From: an uncultured Bacilli bacterium
GTDB lineage: Bacteria > Bacillota_I > Bacilli_A > RF39 > UBA660
Reading direction: 5' to 3'
Length of the DNA: 7,297 bases
NCBI GenBank assembly: GCA_944333305.1
Contig: CALVKV010000072.1
Coordinates: 1-7,297 of the forward strand
The notes under the pieces are model-generated. The model worked only from the letters and a program-made list of their open reading frames with translations. It searched no databases and was not told where the DNA came from. The position numbers and the translations under genes are program-made. Below, piece by piece: positions 1 through 6,059 of the stretch. Numbering within the stretch: position 1 is the first letter of the stretch; each line of letters starts with the position of its first letter.

Positions 1-1169
1 CCTACACCATGTAATAAGTTTAAGTAATAAGATACAGCAGCATAGACATCAGAAATTGTTAAACGTTTAGAATCAATTGTTTGATCATTACCGATAACAA
101 TTAATTTCTTTTTCTTATCATTTGGATCAAGAATTGTAACTTTTTGAATCTTATTATAAGTATCTAGTTCATCATTGATCTTTACTTCTTCTACTCCATA
201 ACCATTTGCAAAGATTTCTCTTAAATCTTCTAAAATATCTTTAGTTACAACTGTACCTTTAGCAAATTTAGTTTCTCCATCTACAATAATATCTTCTGCT
301 AATGTTTGATTTAAAAGACGGTCAACAATATTTAACTTACGGTTAAATTTATAGCGTCCTACTTTAGCAAGATCATATCTAAATTCATCGAAGAATCTAG
401 TAATAATATGGTTTTTAGATGAATCTAGTGTTGCTGGTTCTCCTGGTCTTAACTTTTCATAGATTTCAATTAAGGCTTCATCTAAGTTTTTAGTTGCATC
501 TTTTGCAATAGTATTTTTAAGAAAATCATCTTCACCAAATAATTTTAAAATATCATTATCACTAGAAAGTCCAAAAGCACGTAGTAATGTTGTTAATGTT
601 ACTTTTCTAGTTCTATCGATTCTTACATATAATACATCTCTAGCATCTGCTTCAAACTCTAACCAAGTACCACGAGTTGGAATAATTTGCGATGTAATTA
701 ATTCACGACCATTTTTATCAATTTCACGATTATAATAAACACTAGGAGAACGTACTAATTGAGATACAATAACACGCTCTGCACCATTTATTATGAAAGT
801 TCCGCTATCAGTCATGATAGGCATATCACCAAGGAAAATTTCTTGCTCTTTAATCTCTCCTGTCTCACGATTAAAAAGACGCACTTCTACTTTTAGTGGT
901 GCTGCGTAAGTAGTTTCTCTATCTTTGCTAGCTTTAATTGAATATCTTGGTTCTTCAAAATGATAATCACCAAACTCTAAAGATAGTGTTCCTGAGAAGT
1001 TTTCTACTGGAAATAAATCTTCAAATACTTCTTTAATTCCTTCTCTTACAAACCAATCATATGACTTTTTCTGAATCTCTAATAAATCCTTTAGTTCATA
1101 GGTATTTCTTATTCTTGAATAATTTCTTCTTTTGCGTTTTCTTCCATATTCTACAATTTTATATGACAC
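1..1169 (-). CDS. rpoB: RNA polymerase beta subunit, N-terminal part (runs off the left edge)
   Basis: This is the first 389 codons of the beta subunit of DNA-dependent RNA polymerase, the core transcription enzyme. The translation follows Bacillus RpoB closely, including MPIMTDSGTFIINGAERV, SQLVRSPSVYYN and YVRIDRTRK. It stops at LLHGVG, just before the family's DIDHLGNRR segment. The visible part covers the protrusion and lobe domains; the rifampicin region and catalytic residues lie beyond base 1. Full-length beta is roughly 1,200 residues, so about a third is present. The start is GTG at 1169-1167, because an in-frame TGA lies three codons upstream and a GGGGTG SD-like site sits about 8 bases before it. 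No frameshift is seen. It follows ybxB after a 95-base gap that holds its own candidate promoter. Identification is very secure. Confidence 0.98.
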   Translation of the reverse strand, partial: MSYKIVEYGRKRKRRNYSRIRNTYELKDLLEIQKKSYDWFVREGIKEVFEDLFPVENFSGTLSLEFGDYHFEEPRYSIKASKDRETTYAAPLKVEVRLFNRETGEIKEQEIFLGDMPIMTDSGTFIINGAERVIVSQLVRSPSVYYNREIDKNGRELITSQIIPTRGTWLEFEADARDVLYVRIDRTRKVTLTTLLRAFGLSSDNDILKLFGEDDFLKNTIAKDATKNLDEALIEIYEKLRPGEPATLDSSKNHIITRFFDEFRYDLAKVGRYKFNRKLNIVDRLLNQTLAEDIIVDGETKFAKGTVVTKDILEDLREIFANGYGVEEVKINDELDTYNKIQKVTILDPNDKKKKLIVIGNDQTIDSKRLTISDVYAAVSYYLNLLHGV

Positions 1170-1204
1170 TAAAATTCACCCCATTACCATAGTTTTTTAC
1201 ATTT

Positions 1205-1224
1205 TATTATTTAAAAAAATAATA
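1205..1224 (-). other. A/T-only inverted repeat in the rpoB leader
   Basis: Two perfect 8-base arms (TATTATTT and AAATAATA) flank a 4-base loop. On the transcribed strand this would fold in the 5' untranslated region of rpoB, about 35 bases before the GTG start. The stem has no G or C and no downstream run of U, so it is not a normal terminator. It could be a weak leader structure or simply a product of A/T-rich sequence. Confidence 0.45.
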
Positions 1225-1239
1225 CATTGCCAATTTATA

Positions 1240-1268
1240 TTATTAGCATAACTTTATCAACAAGTCAA
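1240..1268 (-). promoter_or_regulatory. Candidate sigma-A promoter for rpoB
   Basis: On the minus strand TTGACT (1268-1263) is followed by 17 bases and then TAATAA (1245-1240). A TGC directly precedes the -10 and gives an extended -10 shape. The -35 contains the TGA stop codon of ybxB (1267-1265). A transcript would start near 1233 and carry a leader of about 60 bases before the GTG of rpoB. The -35 and the spacing are good and the -10 is mediocre. Confidence 0.5.
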
Positions 1269-1855
1269 CATGTTTTTGCTTTAATTATAAAAAAACCTTT
1301 ACTTTTATTAATAATACTTACATCATAATAGTTTTTTAAGTCGGATATTATCGATTTAGCACCTTGATCTTTTCTTACTACTAAATATAGAGTGCCATCA
1401 TCCAGTAAATAATCTTTGGCTTTTAGCAATATTTCATAGACGACTCTTTTTCCAGCCCTAATCGGGGGATTAGTAATAATTGTTCGATATTTTCTCGTGA
1501 CTTTTTCATAACAATTGCTTTCAAAAACATTTATATTAGAACACTTATTTTCTTTAACATTTCTTTTTGATAAATGTAGTGCTCTTCTATTAACATCTAT
1601 CATGTCAACTTCTAAATTAGTTTTTTTATTAACGATTATTCCTAGTACTCCGTAACCACATCCAACATCAATAATTGGCCCTTTTAATTCTTCATAAGGC
1701 AGCGATTCCAAAAGCAATCTACTACCATAATCAAGCCCTCGTTTTGCAAAGACTCCATTATCCGTATAAAAAATATAATTTTGATTAAAGATAGAGACAG
1801 TGGTTTTCTTTAAATTACTAGGGAGATTCTGGTCATTTTCAAAGTAATGACTCAT
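1265..1855 (-). CDS. ybxB: Class I SAM-dependent methyltransferase, YbxB/RsmC-like
   Basis: The product is a 196-residue Rossmann-fold methyltransferase of the RsmC/YbxB type. This family is linked to guanine-N2 methylation of 16S rRNA; the exact target of this protein is inferred. Motif I, DVGCGYG, is at residues 63-69 and binds S-adenosylmethionine. An acidic IDV follows at about 86-88, and the catalytic NPP with IRAGK is at 129-136, typical of N-methyltransferases acting on amino groups. The order ybxB then rpoB matches Bacillus. An ATG at 1891-1889 would add 12 residues (MACLFLCFEVML), but it lies in a leader hairpin. The ATG at 1855-1853 has a perfect GAGGTGAT SD at 1867-1860 and gives the family's usual N-terminus, so I chose it. 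The gene ends with TGA and has its own upstream promoter. Confidence 0.93.
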   Translation of the reverse strand: MSHYFENDQNLPSNLKKTTVSIFNQNYIFYTDNGVFAKRGLDYGSRLLLESLPYEELKGPIIDVGCGYGVLGIIVNKKTNLEVDMIDVNRRALHLSKRNVKENKCSNINVFESNCYEKVTRKYRTIITNPPIRAGKRVVYEILLKAKDYLLDDGTLYLVVRKDQGAKSIISDLKNYYDVSIINKSKGFFIIKAKTC

Positions 1856-1859
1856 TAAC

Positions 1860-1867
1860 ATCACCTC
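1860..1867 (-). promoter_or_regulatory. Ribosome binding site deciding the ybxB start
   Basis: GAGGTGAT matches the 3' end of 16S rRNA and lies 4 bases before the ATG at 1855. It supports this start over the upstream in-frame ATG at 1891, which has no SD at normal spacing. Confidence 0.85.
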
Positions 1868-1876
1868 AAAACAAAG

Positions 1877-1920
1877 AAAGAGACAAGCCATTATACAAAA
1901 GTATATAGTTTGTCTCCTTT
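1877..1920 (-). promoter_or_regulatory. Leader hairpin upstream of ybxB, possible attenuator
   Basis: In the leader RNA, GAGACAA (1916-1910) pairs with TTGTCTC (1886-1880). Three more A-T pairs extend the base across a one-base bulge. Inside, an upper stem GTATA/TATAC closes a 4-base loop (1905-1892). The 3' arm is followed by a U-rich run to about 1868. The fold would occlude an SD-like AAAGGAG at 1920-1914. The shape suggests transcription attenuation or translational control of ybxB-rpoB, but the lower stem is short and an internal loop interrupts it. Confidence 0.45.
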
Positions 1921-1922
1921 CG

Positions 1923-1940
1923 TAGTGTTATAATACACTA
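1923..1940. promoter_or_regulatory. Perfect dyad over the ybxB -10, operator-like
   Basis: The arms TAGTGT and ACACTA are perfect inverted repeats separated by 6 bases, and the -10 hexamer sits inside the repeat. A homodimeric regulator bound here would block RNA polymerase. In the plus direction the same repeat is followed by seven T, so a weak plus-sense terminator is the alternative reading, although no plus-strand gene ends here. Confidence 0.45.
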
Positions 1941-1958
1941 TTTTTTTAGTTTCGTCAA
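1930..1958 (-). promoter_or_regulatory. Sigma-A promoter for ybxB (and rpoB)
   Basis: TTGACG (1958-1953), a 17-base spacer, and TATTAT (1935-1930) match the sigma-A consensus at 5 of 6 positions each with ideal spacing. This is the best promoter in the window. Its -35 overlaps the TGA stop of the metalloprotease gene (1957-1955). Transcription would start near 1923 and enter the leader hairpin. Confidence 0.75.
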
Positions 1959-2890
1959 CTGTTTTTTTGAAGTTGTTTCTGAAAGTTACCATTTGACAGT
2001 TTAGAAGTTATGTCAAGATAATCAGAACTTCTTAAATATTCTTTTTCAATGTCATCATCAGAAAAAGCATAGCTGGTAAATTCTTCTTTAAATATTGATA
2101 AGAAAATGTCAATATCTGCTTTATCGAACTTACCCTGTGAATAAATTTTAACTAAAAAATTCAAATATATATCAACTAAATAATTTGATAATATATTCAT
2201 AATTTGTATAGATTTTTTTATATTATTTCTATATATGCCTAGTTTATCCACATAACTAATGAAAGCAATTGCCTCTTCTTCAGATGAAAACTTTGATAAG
2301 AATTTAATTATTGCATACAAATTATTGGAAGCATAGAAATCTTGCATATTTTTTTCTCCTAATATTAGCTCAGTTTTCCTAGCAATATTTGCTTCTATCA
2401 TATAAGCATCATCAATATCAAAATAGCGATTCGTTAATACAGCTGTATAACCTTCACTTAATCTTCTCGCTATATCAGCATATATATTTATATAATTAAA
2501 GCCAGAATATATTGAGAAAATATTTTCCTTATAAGTGGTAAAAGCATGAAATAACTCATGATATATGGAGTCCTCTATTCTTTTTCCTGCATAAATTTTA
2601 TTGTTAAAAATATCATAACTTGCTTCACTAGTTGGAAATAATAAAGTTTGCAACATTGGTTTTGGCTTAATAGCTAATATCTTTAATTTTTCATTTGGAT
2701 TTCTAAAATTAAAGTTAGTACTAGTCTTTTTGACAAACTCTTTTATGTATGGTTTATATTTTTCATCTATTGTTAATTTATCAATATCTACTGTTATCTC
2801 CTGTTTATCTTCAAGCTGCTCTACAGGATTTATATTTTTAAGTAGATATTCAAATTTTATTTTATTAATCTTCAAATTGTTTATTGCCAT
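1955..2890 (-). CDS. Putative HExxH zinc metalloprotease, cytoplasmic, unassigned family
   Basis: This 311-residue protein has no signal peptide or membrane segment, so it is probably cytoplasmic. It carries HELFH at residues 111-115, the HExxH zinc site whose glutamate activates water. A glutamate at 146 in LSEGYTAVL, 31 residues after the motif's glutamate at 112 and 35 after its first histidine, is a good candidate third ligand as in gluzincins. A segment before the motif, YDIFNNKIYAG (about 92-102), resembles a beta strand edging the active site. Residues 165-285 are rich in predicted helix and hydrophobic positions. The N-terminal 60 residues are charged and unrecognised. The start ATG at 2890 has an AGAGGA SD about 7 bases upstream. 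The stop lies inside the ybxB -35. Substrate and family are unknown; protease activity is inferred from the motif only. Confidence 0.75.
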   Translation of the reverse strand: MAINNLKINKIKFEYLLKNINPVEQLEDKQEITVDIDKLTIDEKYKPYIKEFVKKTSTNFNFRNPNEKLKILAIKPKPMLQTLLFPTSEASYDIFNNKIYAGKRIEDSIYHELFHAFTTYKENIFSIYSGFNYINIYADIARRLSEGYTAVLTNRYFDIDDAYMIEANIARKTELILGEKNMQDFYASNNLYAIIKFLSKFSSEEEAIAFISYVDKLGIYRNNIKKSIQIMNILSNYLVDIYLNFLVKIYSQGKFDKADIDIFLSIFKEEFTSYAFSDDDIEKEYLRSSDYLDITSKLSNGNFQKQLQKNS

Positions 2891-2909
2891 TAGTAGTCCT
2901 CTTTTCTAA

Positions 2910-2928
2910 TGTGTTTTATATTAACACA
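2910..2928. promoter_or_regulatory. Perfect dyad over the metalloprotease -10
   Basis: TGTGTT and AACACA form perfect 6-base arms with a 7-base spacer. The repeat covers the whole candidate -10 and lies just before the SD. The geometry is close to the 6-6-6 dyad at the ybxB promoter. It is operator-like, but may be chance in such A/T-rich DNA. Confidence 0.4.
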
Positions 2929-2946
2929 ATTTAAATAGAAATACAA
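2918..2946 (-). promoter_or_regulatory. Candidate extended -10 promoter for the metalloprotease gene
   Basis: On the minus strand TTGTAT (2946-2941), a 17-base spacer ending in TGT, and TAATAT (2923-2918) form an extended -10 promoter with a weak -35. It lies in the 60-base gap after the zinc-ribbon gene, where no terminator is visible, so read-through is also possible. Confidence 0.45.
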
Positions 2947-2950
2947 AGAT

Positions 2951-3589
2951 TTAATAACAAGTTACTCTTATAATAATAGTTATCATTGTAACTAGAAGGT
3001 AGAATGTAGAAATCATGAATATAAGATAACTTATAGCATGATGATTTAATAATTTATTTTTAATAGTAGTTATTACAAACTTAAGAATGGCAAAGACTAT
3101 AAGTATTACTATTGGTATTAATAATAAAGATAGGTAAATTCTATGTCCATTGTTTGCTAATGACACTGGCAGAAAAAAGGGAAAACAAACACTAACGCCT
3201 ACAAAGATACTGAAATATAAGTTTAATATTAATGATAGCAATGAGAAGTTTTTGTAATAAATGAATAATGCTAAGGGTATAAATATTATTAACCAGATAG
3301 GATAATTAGTTATAACTTTGAAGAGAAATGGATAATCTTCAATATAAGTAAAATAATAGTAACTTAGAGCATATGCTAGTAATATTATGATGATACTTAT
3401 AACTAAAAGGGGAATTTCTTTCTTAAAATTAAACTTCTTATTTCTTACATCATCTTTAAAACTTTCATAAGAGCTTTTCTTTAAATCTACTTCTTTTATA
3501 TCTTTATATATTTCTTTATTAATAGTTCCACAATATGGACAACTAAATAGATTATCTTTATATTCTTTTTTACAATTAGTGCATTTCAT
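2951..3589 (-). CDS. Zinc-ribbon multipass membrane protein, function unknown
   Basis: The 212-residue product begins with a zinc ribbon: cysteines 3, 6, 17 and 20 form CTNC and CPYC knuckles. A charged, lysine-rich linker covers about 25-57. Five hydrophobic segments follow, at roughly 59-79, 94-112, 115-140, 150-176 and 185-207, so most of the protein is in the membrane with the ribbon likely cytoplasmic. Such ribbon-plus-membrane proteins are common in Bacillota and rarely characterised. The ATG is 6 bases after the TAA stop of the laccase-domain gene, so the two are almost certainly co-transcribed. No SD is visible before it, which suggests re-initiation by ribosomes finishing the upstream gene. 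The start is supported by the zinc ribbon beginning at residue 3. I cannot assign a function. Confidence 0.8.
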   Translation of the reverse strand: MKCTNCKKEYKDNLFSCPYCGTINKEIYKDIKEVDLKKSSYESFKDDVRNKKFNFKKEIPLLVISIIIILLAYALSYYYFTYIEDYPFLFKVITNYPIWLIIFIPLALFIYYKNFSLLSLILNLYFSIFVGVSVCFPFFLPVSLANNGHRIYLSLLLIPIVILIVFAILKFVITTIKNKLLNHHAISYLIFMISTFYLLVTMITIIIRVTCY

Positions 3590-3595
3590 AATTAT

Positions 3596-4390
3596 TTAAT
3601 CAATAAAAACAGCTCCTGCTATAAATCTACCATTTTTATTAATATCTCCTTTCTTATATGCAACATGAGAATAGAAATCATTATCTGTTCTTGTATCTTT
3701 ATCAGAGATTATCATATTTTCTTTTTGTAGACCTTTTGATAATAACTGATTTACAATAGCATTTCTTAAGTCGATATAATATAAGTTTCCTTCTTTTTCA
3801 ATTGCATTTTTCCAAGCATCTTTATTTGATACAACTGGTGGATATTTATCATAAACATAACTTTCTTTTGAAATGCATGGAGTAATATATGCTTTTATAT
3901 TTTGTGGTTTAACATTACTTTCCTTTATTAGGGCATCTACCATTTGTTGAGGCAATAGTCTATTTATATATTCACCTCCACAATGAGCGATGGCTAACAT
4001 CCATTTTTCTTCTGTTATTTTTGCTAATAAAATCAACATTGGACAATCTGCTACTTTATCTACTACTAAAATATTTTTTATATTATTATCCATAATTAAG
4101 AAATCATCATGAAAATATTTCTCACCTTTTAAATATTTGGTAACATTTTCTTTTGTTAATATTTCATAAGTTCCATCCTTATAATTAAACGTTTCATCTT
4201 GTTCTTCATAAATTGTTTTTTGAACTGGTATTAATATATTCACTTTTTCTAAATTATGCTTTTTTAAAAAGTTCTTCTTATTTAATTCAAACTTATTTTT
4301 TCTTTCTTCTTCTGTTAATTTAGGATAAAATATTTCATCATCCGACATGATACCATCTTCTCTTTTTGAATAAATAATTTTAAGTTCCAT
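3596..4390 (-). CDS. Divergent YfiH/LACC1-family (laccase-domain, Cu-oxidase_4) protein
   Basis: This 264-residue protein matches the YfiH/YlmD/LACC1 fold. Seen in order are a VADCPMLILL segment (113-122), AIAHCGGE (133-140), YYIDLRNAIVNQL (204-216) and a closing NGRFIAGAVFI (253-263). Family members have been reported as purine nucleoside-processing enzymes and as PgeF-type peptidoglycan editing factors. Canonical members bind zinc with two His and one Cys. Here Cys116 and His136 are kept, but the first ligand, normally in VHG, seems to be Gln57 in VQKT. The usual AHAGWRG is AHCGGEY, and the late CTY motif is missing. It may therefore have altered chemistry. The start ATG has an AAAGGAG SD 6 bases upstream. 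Its own extended -10 promoter follows the previous gene's terminator, and it heads a two-gene unit with the zinc-ribbon protein. Cytoplasmic. Confidence 0.8.
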   Translation of the reverse strand: MELKIIYSKREDGIMSDDEIFYPKLTEEERKNKFELNKKNFLKKHNLEKVNILIPVQKTIYEEQDETFNYKDGTYEILTKENVTKYLKGEKYFHDDFLIMDNNIKNILVVDKVADCPMLILLAKITEEKWMLAIAHCGGEYINRLLPQQMVDALIKESNVKPQNIKAYITPCISKESYVYDKYPPVVSNKDAWKNAIEKEGNLYYIDLRNAIVNQLLSKGLQKENMIISDKDTRTDNDFYSHVAYKKGDINKNGRFIAGAVFID

Positions 4391-4401
4391 AATTTTCTCC
4401 T

Positions 4402-4418
4402 TTGTTTAAGTATAACAA
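4402..4418. promoter_or_regulatory. Short dyad over the laccase-domain gene -10
   Basis: TTGTT and AACAA are 5-base inverted arms around a 7-base spacer that includes most of the -10. It resembles the longer dyads at 1923-1940 and 2910-2928 in position. On its own it is weak. Confidence 0.25.
4409..4417 (-). promoter_or_regulatory. Candidate extended -10 promoter for the laccase-domain gene
   Basis: TGT followed directly by TATACT matches the extended -10 consensus with 5 of 6 in the hexamer. No good -35 is seen at 16-18 bases because that space is taken by the U-tract of the preceding terminator. The start point would fall just before the SD, giving a short leader. Confidence 0.5.
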
Positions 4419-4424
4419 TTTTCA

Positions 4425-4455
4425 CTAAAAAGAAAAAGAGGTTTGTTTTCCTCTT
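4425..4455 (-). terminator. Intrinsic terminator after the second surface-protein paralog
   Basis: AAGAGG (4455-4450) and CCTCTT (4441-4436) form a 6-bp stem with an 8-base loop, followed by a T-rich run to about 4426. It begins directly after the TAG stop codon. It separates the paralog pair from the laccase-domain unit. Confidence 0.8.
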
Positions 4456-5160
4456 CTATTGATTATTACTTGTATCGTTTATTATAGGAGCTAGATCATA
4501 AAGTGTTCCATCTTTGGCTTGAGCTAGAACAGTAACACTGCTGCTGGCATTAGAAGTAGCATTTGCTGTATAGAATTTAACAACATCTGTTAAGTCGTTA
4601 AAAGTTTCATAAGTTGTTAGGCCATCTACTCCACTAGTTGATAGTGCCTGATAAACTGGAATATATGACACAGTTCCATCTTCCATTAAAAATAGAATAA
4701 TATCACCTGTGCTATCTTGTCCTATACCACCAAAAAATACATCTTTAACTTTTTGAGTAAAGTTAACTGTTTGGTTTTCATAGACACCGTCTTCTACACC
4801 AGTTAGATCCCAATTTAATGCATAAGTATTAGAAAGATTTGCTCTATTATAACTTAATGTTGCTACTGTACCAGATTCATTTAATGTAATGTTAATAGTT
4901 CCACTATAATTAGCTATGGCATAAGAATCTGCTGTACCATTAGTAATATTATTAGTATCAAAATCTAAAGAATAGTTTGTAGTATTTTCATTTTCTGTAT
5001 TGTTTTCTACCTCTTCAGTTTTATTAGCATCTTCACTACGCACTTTGTAGTAAGCACTATAAACACCAATAAAGGCAATGATACAAATAATAAGAGCCAT
5101 TAATAAACCTATACAGATATTAAGGCCTATATTTTTCTTCTTTTTTTCTTTTCCTTTCAC
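4456..5160 (-). CDS. Membrane-anchored surface protein, paralog B
   Basis: The 234-residue product has a lysine-rich N-terminus (2-9), one membrane helix (about 11-36), an acidic and Asn-rich linker (42-62), and an exported domain from about 65 to the end. There is no lipobox, so the helix should stay as an anchor with the C-terminus outside. The C-terminal half has a beta-rich repeat-like pattern: GGIGQDSTGDIILFLMEDGT at 144-163, then LTDVVKFY at 190-197 and DGTLYDL at 217-223. It is clearly paralogous to the gene just upstream (5290-5991), which shares size, layout and these motifs. The FLMEDGTV and DGTxYDL segments recall single strands of propeller or RCC1-like repeats, which is inference. 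The start is GTG with a strong AGGAGGAG SD. A terminator follows the stop. Function is unknown. Confidence 0.8.
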   Translation of the reverse strand: MKGKEKKKKNIGLNICIGLLMALIICIIAFIGVYSAYYKVRSEDANKTEEVENNTENENTTNYSLDFDTNNITNGTADSYAIANYSGTINITLNESGTVATLSYNRANLSNTYALNWDLTGVEDGVYENQTVNFTQKVKDVFFGGIGQDSTGDIILFLMEDGTVSYIPVYQALSTSGVDGLTTYETFNDLTDVVKFYTANATSNASSSVTVLAQAKDGTLYDLAPIINDTSNNQ

Positions 5161-5182
5161 ATATACTCCTCCTCTATTATTA

Positions 5183-5191
5183 AGTTTAACA
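5183..5191 (-). promoter_or_regulatory. Candidate extended -10 for paralog B
   Basis: TGT followed by TAAACT gives a possible extended -10 just before the AGGAGGAG SD. The hexamer has 4 of 6 matches and there is no convincing -35, since the terminator of paralog A occupies that space. Confidence 0.3.
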
Positions 5192-5199
5192 CAAATAAT

Positions 5200-5225
5200 A
5201 AAAAAAAGAGAAAATAATATTTCTC
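5200..5225 (-). terminator. Probable intrinsic terminator after paralog A
   Basis: GAGAAA (5225-5220) and TTTCTC (5213-5208) form a 6-bp stem with a 6-base loop, followed by eight T (5207-5200). The stem is low in GC, so strength is uncertain, but the U-tract is excellent. It lies 65 bases after the paralog A stop codon. Confidence 0.6.
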
Positions 5226-5289
5226 CATGTGTAAACTTTGCAATTAATTTGTAAAAAAAGCTGTGATGCTAAGTACTTAACTTTACTTA

Positions 5290-5991
5290 TTAATAATTAT
5301 AATTACCTGTCGCACTTATTATTGGTTGTAAATCATATATTGTACCATCAGACTTTTGAGCCAATATAGTTGATCCTATTCCTTCTTTAGTAGAATCATA
5401 AAATAAAACTATGTCTGTCAATTCGGATAGTGAGCCATATGATTTTAAATTACTTGGATCTGTTTGTAAATTATTTCTAACTGGTAAGTATTCTACAGTT
5501 CCATCTTCCATTAAAAACAAAATAGTATCATTACTAAAATCTGTACCAAATCCTCCAATATAAATATCTTTAAGTTGTTTAGAAAAGTGTATTTTTTTAG
5601 TAGTATTAAAGTATTCATCGTCATATCCGTCAGGCAAGTACATATCAAAGCCACCAGTAATATTAGAATAAAACCTAATTGTTACTATAGTCTTTGATTC
5701 ATCTAAACTAGCTACTATACCATCAAACACTCTTGATAATGTGTAATTATTTGAATCTTTATTAGTTATTTTTGATTGATCAAATCCTAAGTTGTTAATA
5801 AAATCTTCATGATTTGTAGCATTATCCTCTATAGCATTTTCTTCTTCAGTAGCCTCACTATTTTCTTCTTGAGTACTGAATGTTAGATAACCTAGACTAT
5901 ACGTTGCAAAGACTACACCACCACAAATTATTATTCCTAATAATATTCCTACAAAAATATGTAACCCAGTCTTACTCTTCTTATTCTCCAT
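5290..5991 (-). CDS. Membrane-anchored surface protein, paralog A
   Basis: The 233-residue product has a short basic N-terminus (KKSK), one membrane helix (about 10-34), an acidic linker rich in Glu and Asn (41-62), and an exported C-terminal domain. Its motifs align with paralog B: GGFGTDFSNDTILFLMEDGT at 146-165, LTDIVLFY at 191-198 and DGTIYDL at 215-221. The N-terminal half of the exported domain is less conserved but keeps the alternating strand pattern. The membrane segment has a Cys at 23, but no lipobox context that would suggest lipidation. The ATG has an AAAGGTG SD about 5 bases upstream. It lies 68 bases after the ADP-ribosylglycohydrolase gene with no clear terminator between, so partial read-through is possible. 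Homologous surface proteins of unknown function seem common in uncultured gut Bacilli; that is from memory only. Confidence 0.8.
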   Translation of the reverse strand: MENKKSKTGLHIFVGILLGIIICGGVVFATYSLGYLTFSTQEENSEATEEENAIEDNATNHEDFINNLGFDQSKITNKDSNNYTLSRVFDGIVASLDESKTIVTIRFYSNITGGFDMYLPDGYDDEYFNTTKKIHFSKQLKDIYIGGFGTDFSNDTILFLMEDGTVEYLPVRNNLQTDPSNLKSYGSLSELTDIVLFYDSTKEGIGSTILAQKSDGTIYDLQPIISATGNYNY

Positions 5992-6015
5992 TTTTTCACC
6001 TTTCCTATATTTTGT

Positions 6016-6043
6016 CTAATAAATCTTCTTTTTTTCCAAACAA
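6016..6043 (-). promoter_or_regulatory. Weak candidate promoter for paralog A
   Basis: TTGTTT (6043-6038), a 16-base spacer and TATTAG (6021-6016) have 4 of 6 matches each. The intergenic region is A-rich and no better promoter was seen. Confidence 0.3.
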
Positions 6044-6059
6044 TTTTTAATGGCTTCTA

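Noticed and set aside
1856..1891. Longer start of the methyltransferase at 1891
   Set aside because: The extra 12 residues are unlike the family, the ATG is in a hairpin without a normally spaced SD, and a perfect SD serves the ATG at 1855.
1923..1949. Plus-sense terminator reading of the ybxB dyad plus seven T
   Set aside because: No plus-strand gene ends here, and the same bases form an excellent minus-strand promoter.
5270..5279. Perfect 10-base palindrome TAAGTACTTA after paralog A
   Set aside because: It is too short and A/T-rich to call an operator or attachment site, and the better terminator lies further downstream.
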